Below are positions 61,910 through 64,000 of a stretch of 64,000 bases of DNA, piece after piece (position 1 is the stretch's first letter; the number at the start of each line of letters is the position of its first letter). The position numbers and the translations under genes were made by a program. Below the pieces are notes generated by a model. The model had not been told where the DNA came from, did not search any database, and saw only the letters and a program-made list of their open reading frames with translations. This stretch comes from Elgaria multicarinata webbii (lineage: Eukaryota; Chordata; Lepidosauria; Squamata; Anguidae). The stretch spans positions 35,383,501 to 35,447,500 of the forward strand of contig NC_086183.1 in NCBI RefSeq assembly GCF_023053635.1, written 5' to 3'.

Positions 61910-62970
61910 CGCATCTGCCGGGAATTACTTGTGTGTTCCATAATCCTTCACGCAGGATGGTTCATTCTTGTTTCTGCTTTTAGCCTGGGAGCTTTGTTGG
62001 CATAGCTTTTTCAGCCTTTCGTAGGAGGGACGGTTCGTGTGTTGAAGAAGCCCCCACTCCCACCCCGCTTCTTTGGGAGTCATCAGCCTGCCTTCCCCTT
62101 CCTTTTGAACCCTACAACTGTGGGTCTCTCTCACAGCCCAAGAAGGCTCCTCCCGCCTTCAGGACTGCAGCCTCTGAGGCGGGATCCAGCAGAGGCTGGT
62201 GGCTCCAGTTCCAGTGGGGCTAACCAGCCAGACCTCTGAAGGAGGCTGAACCTATAGGGCTGAATCCATGGCTGAACCCAAGTGCACCCACTGACGGCTC
62301 CGTTTTGTGCTTGAGGCCCAATGGGGAAACAAACCTCTTTTCTTTTTCATGTATTTATTTTATTTGCAGGTAGTAGTATATGTTAAAACCTCCCCAATTG
62401 AAACGACAACCTTAAACCCGGCAGAGATCCAGATTCCATCCACCGCCCACTTATTCCTACCCACCCCCAGAGTGGAGCTGAAGGAGGAAGAGGGGGAGCC
62501 CCACGTGGCCTGGTGGGACTGAACCCCAAGCGGCACCCAGGCGGCCGGCCGTCAAGGGCAGCAGGGCCTCCGCTCGAGGGAAACGCACGCCGTGGCTGGC
62601 TTCCCGCCCTCCTGGTGGGGCGTAGCAGGGGAGCCCGAACCCAGGGCCCTGCCCAGGTGCCTCACTTGGCCGCCGCCGGCCGGCCGGGGCCTTCCTGCTT
62701 TCTCTCCAGGCCGACGCCAGCCGTGCGCCTCTTGCTCTCTTGCAGACCATGGAGACCCAGGTGGAGGAGTGGTACAAGGAGGTGGGGCAGCTGCAGGCAC
62801 AGGTGGCCGCTCTGCCGCTGGAGGCCGACAGCAAGGAGGCAGTGGGCGAGAGGCAGAGCTCGGTCGGGACCCGCATCGTGCGGCTGATTGAGCCCCTCAA
62901 GGAGCGCCGGAGGATCCTGCTGGCCTCCAAGGAGGTGCACCAAGTCAGCCACGACCTGGAAGACGAGATC
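25450..62970 (+). CDS. SPTBN4: Spectrin beta chain, non-erythrocytic 4 (beta-IV spectrin), first 1520 aa; gene continues past the window
   Basis: CDS is join(25450..25633,27111..27262,27584..27757,28480..28571,29602..29682,30050..30165,33048..33160,34840..35027,35301..35418,35524..35682,36464..36766,37141..37291,37468..38341,39388..39525,40556..40936,41129..41504,44994..45196,49776..49866,52193..52369,57054..57317,62746..62970). All junctions are GT-AG and keep frame. Beta-IV spectrin crosslinks actin and binds ankyrin-G at axon initial segments and nodes of Ranvier. Two calponin-homology domains lie at about 65-170 and 185-295, then spectrin repeats 1 to 11. Repeats 12-17 and the PH domain, with the ankyrin-binding repeat 15, should lie to the right. 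The start aligns with the human N-terminus (Met, then DNME, then [14 protein letters not shown]). Assignment to IV rather than other beta spectrins rests on that N-terminus, the sequence and the BLVRB/SERTAD3 neighbours. Oddities are two polyglutamine runs. Confidence 0.96.
25492..25524 (+). repeat. Coding (CAG)n, polyglutamine
   Basis: One CAA plus ten pure CAG triplets in the SPTBN4 reading frame, followed by three AAC (Asn). Confidence 0.97.
25728..25918 (-). mobile_element. CR1 LINE 3' fragment, inverted
   Basis: Starts TAGAATCACAGAACGGCAGA (the 3' terminal repeat, inverted), then AAGGCCATCGAGTCCAACCC through CCACCACCTCCCCAAGTAAC to CAGTCAGGAAG. Confidence 0.92.
26706..27064. mobile_element. 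Long inverted-repeat MITE, about 360 bp
   Basis: GTTCACACAATCATTTTCAG plus CCACAGTGGCTT at the left end pairs with AAGCTACCGTGGCTGAAAAC plus AACCATGC...ATTGTGTGGGG at the right. Inner arms (CTGTAGGTTGTCGTGTTGTC against GGGCGACACAACCTGCAAG) pair too, so nearly the whole element can fold on itself. Non-coding. It ends about 46 bp before the next SPTBN4 exon. Confidence 0.7.
27111..27262 (+). CDS. SPTBN4: SPTBN4 coding exon 2 (first CH domain)
   Basis: Encodes [19 protein letters not shown] through [20 protein letters not shown], the start of the actin-binding domain. Acceptor TACTAG, donor GTGAGG. Confidence 0.96.
27584..27757 (+). CDS. SPTBN4: SPTBN4 coding exon 3 (first CH domain)
   Basis: 58 codons, [20 protein letters not shown] through [17 protein letters not shown], among the most conserved parts of beta spectrins. 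Acceptor TGGAAG, donor GTGGGG. Confidence 0.97.
27758..28479 (+). other. SPTBN4 intron
   Basis: No repeat or other feature was recognised. Confidence 0.7.
28480..28571 (+). CDS. SPTBN4: SPTBN4 coding exon 4 (CH linker, start of second CH)
   Basis: Encodes [20 protein letters not shown] through [11 protein letters not shown]. Acceptor CTCTCAG, donor GTGAGC. Confidence 0.97.
28572..29601 (+). other. SPTBN4 intron
   Basis: Has an (AAAT)n run near 28695-28725, a (CTG)n run at about 28856-28878, and an L2/MIR-like repeat. The section 28,730-29,150 is AT-rich without a recognised family. Confidence 0.6.
29265..29480 (+). repeat. MIR/L2-like interspersed repeat remnant
   Basis: Phrases TTCACAACAACCTTGTGAGG and GCAAGGTCACCCAGCGAGCT are typical of MIR/CORE-SINE-like repeats. 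They are followed by GAGCATTCTAAAGTCAGGGT and CCAAGAAGGCCCTTTCTGC, an L2-type 3' phrase. Old and fragmentary. Confidence 0.5.
29602..29682 (+). CDS. SPTBN4: SPTBN4 coding exon 5 (second CH domain)
   Basis: Encodes [20 protein letters not shown] and ALIHRHR. Acceptor TTCTTAG, donor GTGAGG. Confidence 0.97.
29683..30049 (+). other. SPTBN4 intron
   Basis: Nothing recognised. Confidence 0.7.
30050..30165 (+). CDS. SPTBN4: SPTBN4 coding exon 6 (second CH domain)
   Basis: Encodes [20 protein letters not shown] through [10 protein letters not shown]. Acceptor CTCCAG, donor GTAAGG. Confidence 0.97.
30261..30547 (-). mobile_element. CR1 LINE 3' fragment, inverted
   Basis: CATAGAATCATAGAATAGCA at the left, through the full 3' UTR and the end of the polymerase frame (minus strand: [19 protein letters not shown]). 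Nearly intact sequence, young family. Confidence 0.93.
31140..31712 (+). mobile_element. CR1 LINE 3' region, second subfamily, degraded
   Basis: [21 protein letters not shown] is readable near 31270-31335, then GGATGGCTTTAAAGGGGGCT, GTGAACAGAGCGCTGGACGA and CTGATCCAGCCTCAGGCTCT. Same subfamily as 13432 and 55740. Confidence 0.75.
33048..33160 (+). CDS. SPTBN4: SPTBN4 coding exon 7 (end of actin-binding domain)
   Basis: Encodes [20 protein letters not shown] through [14 protein letters not shown]. Acceptor TTTGCAG, donor GTGAGT. Confidence 0.97.
33161..34839 (+). other. SPTBN4 intron
   Basis: Contains a short SINE/LINE-tail piece (33301-33365) and a long CR1 copy. The last 500 bases show nothing. 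Confidence 0.8.
33432..34306 (+). mobile_element. CR1 LINE, 875 bp, polymerase C-terminus still open
   Basis: An open frame of over 260 codons reads [100 protein letters not shown] and [19 protein letters not shown], the end of the CR1 reverse transcriptase. It is followed by the 3' UTR and ATTCTATGATTCTATGATT. It is 5'-truncated but otherwise well preserved. Confidence 0.95.
34840..35027 (+). CDS. SPTBN4: SPTBN4 coding exon 8 (spectrin repeat 1)
   Basis: Encodes [20 protein letters not shown] through [20 protein letters not shown] and LEKPVK. Acceptor CTGCAG, donor GTGAGT. Confidence 0.97.
35301..35418 (+). CDS. SPTBN4: SPTBN4 coding exon 9 (spectrin repeat 1)
   Basis: Encodes [20 protein letters not shown] through [10 protein letters not shown]. 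Acceptor ATGCAG, donor GTAGAA. Confidence 0.97.
35524..35682 (+). CDS. SPTBN4: SPTBN4 coding exon 10 (repeats 1-2)
   Basis: Encodes [20 protein letters not shown] through [14 protein letters not shown]. Donor GTGAGC. Confidence 0.97.
35683..36463 (+). other. SPTBN4 intron with (TCC)n run
   Basis: A pure TCC/CTC run covers about 35718-35765, 36 bases past the donor. No other feature. Confidence 0.85.
36464..36766 (+). CDS. SPTBN4: SPTBN4 coding exon 11 (repeats 2-3)
   Basis: 101 codons, [20 protein letters not shown] through [15 protein letters not shown]. The exon length matches its counterpart in other beta spectrins. Donor GTGGGC. Confidence 0.97.
37141..37291 (+). CDS. SPTBN4: SPTBN4 coding exon 12 (repeat 3)
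   Basis: Encodes [20 protein letters not shown] through AALKFSELA. Acceptor TGGCAG, donor GTAAAG. The preceding 374-base intron shows no feature. Confidence 0.97.
37468..38341 (+). CDS. SPTBN4: SPTBN4 coding exon 13, large exon (repeats 3-6)
   Basis: 874 bases, [20 protein letters not shown] through [11 protein letters not shown]. It encodes the end of repeat 3, repeats 4 and 5 and the start of 6, with landmarks [20 protein letters not shown] and [15 protein letters not shown]. The antisense strand is also open for over 370 codons, a by-product of codon bias. Confidence 0.97.
38680..38890 (-). mobile_element. L2-type LINE remnant, inverted
   Basis: The minus strand of the GGGCTTTATAACCAGCACCC region reads HWLPFCF, then [10 protein letters not shown], an eroded form of the LHWLPV..QFKVL block of L2 reverse transcriptase. 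Confidence 0.55.
39085..39185 (-). mobile_element. tRNA-like SINE remnant, inverted
   Basis: GGAGATGTCAGGGTTGAACC plus TGGG and GTAGAGCAAGTGC are the inverted B-box and A-box-side phrases of the SINE at 23793. Confidence 0.5.
39388..39525 (+). CDS. SPTBN4: SPTBN4 coding exon 14 (repeat 6)
   Basis: Encodes [20 protein letters not shown] through RSCQDHLNS. Acceptor GCCCAG, donor GTAGGA. Confidence 0.97.
39526..40555 (+). other. SPTBN4 intron
   Basis: A GT microsatellite is the only feature seen. Confidence 0.7.
40132..40160. repeat. (GT)n microsatellite
   Basis: About 13 GT units. Confidence 0.95.
40556..40936 (+). CDS. SPTBN4: SPTBN4 coding exon 15 (repeats 6-7)
   Basis: Encodes [20 protein letters not shown] through [16 protein letters not shown]. 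Acceptor GGCCAG, donor GTCAGG. Confidence 0.97.
41129..41504 (+). CDS. SPTBN4: SPTBN4 coding exon 16 (repeats 7-9)
   Basis: Encodes [20 protein letters not shown] through [20 protein letters not shown], mostly repeat 8. Acceptor CTCCAG, donor GTAAAC. Confidence 0.97.
41505..44993 (+). other. SPTBN4 intron with candidate conserved AT-rich stretches
   Basis: Mostly unique. Stretches at 41,880-42,010, 42,130-42,330 and 42,590-42,720 are AT-richer than the flanks and hold homeodomain- and octamer-like words. A repeat-tail phrase (GTACATTGATGGCGCTATAG) is at 43901-43920. An L2 remnant lies near the right end. Confidence 0.5.
44465..44760 (+). mobile_element. L2-type LINE remnant
   Basis: The plus strand reads [16 protein letters not shown] and then KLHLVQNA, the eroded DYCNALYLGLP..KLQLVQNAAARLL block of L2 reverse transcriptase. 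Confidence 0.7.
44994..45196 (+). CDS. SPTBN4: SPTBN4 coding exon 17 (repeat 9)
   Basis: Encodes [20 protein letters not shown] through [11 protein letters not shown]. Acceptor TTGCAG, donor GTAAGG. The 203-base length is conserved among beta spectrins. Confidence 0.97.
45579..45771. mobile_element. MITE with about 55-bp terminal inverted repeats
   Basis: GGCCTAATCTACACCAAGCA plus GGATGTAGCACTATGAAAG at the left pairs with CATAGTGCAATGTCCTGCTT plus GGTGTAGATGAGGC at the right. The middle is about 85 bp. Non-coding DNA-transposon derivative. Confidence 0.8.
47606..47634. repeat. (GT)n(GC)n microsatellite
   Basis: GT run grading into GC, ending GCATGTG. Confidence 0.93.
48322..48348. repeat. 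Imperfect (GT)n microsatellite
   Basis: GT run broken by C at two points. Confidence 0.85.
48571..48645. repeat. Compound (GT)n(GA)n microsatellite
   Basis: About 16 GT units directly followed by about 21 GA units, 75 bp in all. Confidence 0.97.
48978..49575 (-). mobile_element. Older CR1 LINE, inverted, split by a hairpin MITE
   Basis: TAGAATCATAGGATCCTGGA, CCAACCCCCTGCTCAGTGCA and AAGTTTTTCCTGATGTTCAG mark the 3' part (48978-49264). The polymerase part (minus strand of CTGAAACTGGTCAAGTCCAG-like text, here CTCTGGACTTGTTCCAGTTT) resumes at 49407-49575 after the inserted element. More diverged than the other CR1 copies. Confidence 0.8.
49273..49398. mobile_element. Near-perfect hairpin hAT MITE with 8-bp target duplication
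   Basis: Two 62-base arms (49273-49334 and 49337-49398) are reverse complements with one mismatch, separated by TG. Ends are CAGCCTTCCTCAACC. The flanks CTTTAGAG (49265-49272 and 49399-49406) are identical 8-bp direct repeats, as hAT elements make. It sits inside a CR1. Confidence 0.93.
49776..49866 (+). CDS. SPTBN4: SPTBN4 coding exon 18 (repeats 9-10)
   Basis: Encodes [20 protein letters not shown] and [10 protein letters not shown]. Acceptor TTGCAG, donor GTAGGC. Confidence 0.97.
51404..51440. repeat. (TCC)n microsatellite
   Basis: About twelve TCC units. Confidence 0.93.
51957..52011. repeat. (CGCT)n then (GGCA)n tetranucleotide repeats
   Basis: About six CGCT units followed by about six GGCA units within the internal CpG island. 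Confidence 0.92.
52193..52369 (+). CDS. SPTBN4: SPTBN4 coding exon 19 (start of spectrin repeat 10, with Q5 insertion)
   Basis: 59 codons: [20 protein letters not shown], then [14 protein letters not shown] and [20 protein letters not shown]. Ends fit the family, but the middle is about ten residues longer than in human and contains five Gln. In-frame ATGs lie at 52226 and 52322. Acceptor CTGCAG, donor GTGGGT. Confidence 0.93.
53955..54187 (+). mobile_element. tRNA-like SINE remnant
   Basis: GGAGGAATAGCTCCGGCAGA plus GCACGGGCTTTGCATGC (tRNA-like head) followed downstream by GAGAGCTGCTGCCACTCAGA and CTGACTTAGTAGACGGCAGG, the tail phrases of the same SINE family as at 23793. Confidence 0.6.
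55742..56065 (+). mobile_element. CR1 LINE 3' region, second subfamily
   Basis: ACACTGTGGAACTCACTACC, TTGGGTGGCTTTAAAGGGGG, GCTACCTCCAGTATCAGGGG and TGGACTAGAGGGCCCCCATT, then GGTCTGATCCAGCCC. 5'-truncated. Confidence 0.8.
57054..57317 (+). CDS. SPTBN4: SPTBN4 coding exon 20 (repeats 10-11)
   Basis: 88 codons, [20 protein letters not shown] through [13 protein letters not shown]. Acceptor CATAG, donor GTGGGG. Confidence 0.97.
58123..59110 (-). mobile_element. L2-type LINE, reverse transcriptase part, inverted
   Basis: The minus strand reads, in order, [45 protein letters not shown] and [19 protein letters not shown] plus [14 protein letters not shown], which are the order and content of L2 polymerase blocks. 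Several frame changes and substitutions in the YADD region show it is dead. About 1 kb. Confidence 0.82.
59223..59351 (+). mobile_element. CR1 LINE 3' scrap, second subfamily
   Basis: GACATGGGCAGGACGGTGCT, GCCGTGCTTGTGGATTTCCC and TGGACTAGAACGG...CAGGGCTTTTCTTA follow the CR1 3' pattern with a deletion. Confidence 0.55.
61843..61907. repeat. (TC)n microsatellite, 65 bp
   Basis: Uninterrupted TC run of about 32 units. Confidence 0.98.
62746..62970 (+). CDS. SPTBN4: SPTBN4 coding exon 21 (repeat 11, start of 12); last exon in the window
   Basis: 75 codons, [20 protein letters not shown] through [18 protein letters not shown]. Acceptor TTGCAG, donor GTAAGC. The coding sequence must continue beyond 64000. 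Confidence 0.97.
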
Positions 62971-63235
62971 GTAAGCGGGGCCTCACGGACACCGGGGGTG
63001 GGGAGCGGGAACGGGCAGGAGCCGGTCTGTGGGCCTGAGTGAGGGGGGGTGGGCGGGGGGCCCTGGCGCAGCCCCCAGGGCCACAAGGTGTGTAGCAGAG
63101 CTGAGTCCCTGGGGCTGGGCGGGGACTGAGGGAAGGCTGTCCTAAAAGCCGCGCTGTCTCACCCAAGGGGGAGGTGCGAGGGGGCGGTCGGCCTTAGGAC
63201 CGGCGAGTCATGGAAGGCTGGAAGCAAGCAGCCGA

Positions 63236-63781
63236 GTTCCTCTCTATTCGGCCCTGGTTAGGCCTCATCTAGAGTATTGCGTCCAGTTCTGGGCTCCACA
63301 ATTCAAGAAGGACGCAGACAAGCTGGAGCGTGTTCAGAGGAGGGCAACCAGGATGATCAGGGGTCTGGAAACAAAGTCCTAGGAGGAGAGACTGAAAGAA
63401 CTGGGCATGTTTAGCCTGGAGAAGAGAAGATGGAGGGGAGACAGGATAGCACTCTTCAAATACTTAAAAGGTTGTCACACAGAAGAGGGCCAGGATCTCT
63501 TCTCGATCCTCCCAGAGTGCAGGACACGGAATAACGGGCTCAAGTTAAAGGAAGCCAGATTCCAGCTGGACATCAGAAAAAACTTCCTGACTGTTAGAGC
63601 AGTACAACAATGGAATCAGTTGCCTGGTGAGGTTGTGGGCTCTCCCACACTAGAGGCCTTCAAGAGGCAGCTGGAGAAGCATCTGTCAGGGATGCCTTAG
63701 GGTGGATTCCTGCATTGAGCAGTGGGTTGGACTTGATGGCCTTTTAGGCCCCTTCCAACTCTGCTATTCTATGATTCTATG
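63236..63781 (+). mobile_element. CR1 LINE 3' fragment
   Basis: CTCTCTATTCGGCCCTGGTT through the end of the polymerase ([20 protein letters not shown], one stop shortly before it) and the 3' UTR to ATTCTATGATTCTATGAG. Close relative of the copy at 33432-34306. Confidence 0.94.
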
Positions 63782-63799
63782 AGTCCTTGGCTGACATTC

Positions 63800-63882
63800 T
63801 GCCGCCATGTTAATTTTGTAAACTGCCCAGAGAGCTTCAGCTATTGGGCGGTATAGAAATGCAATAAATAAATAAATAAAAT
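63800..63882 (+). repeat. SINE/LINE 3'-tail type repeat
   Basis: TTGTAAACTGCCCAGAGAGC, TATTGGGCGGTATAGAAATG and (AATA)n. Same family as 2705-2775. Confidence 0.65.
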
Positions 63883-64000
63883 GTAGGGCCAGGAAGCAAG
63901 ACATCAGTAAGGGACAGAGGGCATTGAGTTCCAGCTCACGTGCCCCCCACCCGGCCCCCCACCCGGGGTCAAGCAGCGAAGGGGAAGAAAGAGATTGGGT

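Larger units (their letters stand above)
57318..62745 (+). other. SPTBN4 intron, 5.4 kb
   Basis: Holds a large inverted L2 remnant, a CR1 scrap and a long TC run. From 59,360 to 61,840 and from 61,910 to 62,745 nothing was recognised. Confidence 0.65.
62971..64000 (+). other. SPTBN4 intron, cut by the window edge
   Basis: Contains a CR1 copy and a SINE/LINE tail piece. Confidence 0.9.

Noticed and set aside
1-64000. Search for retroviral or LTR elements, CRISPR arrays, operons, tRNA or rRNA genes
   Set aside because: No paired LTRs, gag/pol/env-like frames, regularly spaced repeats or intact RNA genes were seen; the tRNA-like pieces are SINE remnants. The DNA is plainly vertebrate, so microbial features are not expected.

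Overview
The window is vertebrate nuclear DNA, most likely from a squamate reptile (lizard or snake). Coding is split into short exons with GT-AG introns. The repeats are many CR1 3' ends, L2-type LINE remnants, a BovB (RTE) LINE whose reverse transcriptase is still largely readable, tRNA-like SINE remnants and several hairpin-like DNA transposon fossils. CR1 alone would also fit birds, turtles or crocodilians; BovB together with L2 and this set of hAT-like miniature elements points to squamates. The species cannot be told from the sequence.

Three host genes are present, in the same order and orientation as on human 19q13.2 (SERTAD3 minus, BLVRB minus, SPTBN4 plus). (1) SERTAD3, minus strand, has a two-exon CDS (11251-11229 and 6550-5713, 286 aa). 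Its start codon lies in a CpG-rich first exon and the main exon carries the SERTA domain. (2) BLVRB, biliverdin reductase B / flavin reductase, minus strand, has five coding exons between 20958 and 14583 (210 aa, complete). (3) SPTBN4, beta-IV spectrin, plus strand, has 21 coding exons from 25450 to 62970, giving the first 1520 residues (actin-binding domain and spectrin repeats 1 to about 11). The gene runs off the right edge. BLVRB and SPTBN4 start head to head in one CpG island (about 20.5-22.4 kb). A further CpG island with CCAAT boxes and EGR1-type sites at 1-1.1 kb is probably the promoter of the next gene to the left; by synteny that would be SERTAD1, but no coding sequence for it is visible.

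Layout: 1-1.1 kb CpG island; 1.1-5.7 kb intergenic with DNA-transposon fossils, including a 975-bp hAT-type element with an internal minisatellite; 5.7-11.3 kb SERTAD3 with CR1 and BovB in its intron; 11.4-14.5 kb intergenic with a Penelope-like fragment, CR1 and hAT miniature elements; 14.6-21 kb BLVRB with nested CR1 copies in intron 1; 22-64 kb SPTBN4, whose introns hold CR1, L2, SINE and MITE copies and microsatellites.

The most interesting points are: an internal CpG island over the SPTBN4 exon that opens spectrin repeat 10, where the known short Sigma6 isoform is expected to begin; two polyglutamine stretches in the spectrin; an unusual SERTAD3 with a split N-terminus and no usual C-terminal motif; and several well-preserved terminal-inverted-repeat fossils. 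I saw no new defence, toxin or microbial-type system, and no retrovirus or LTR element.
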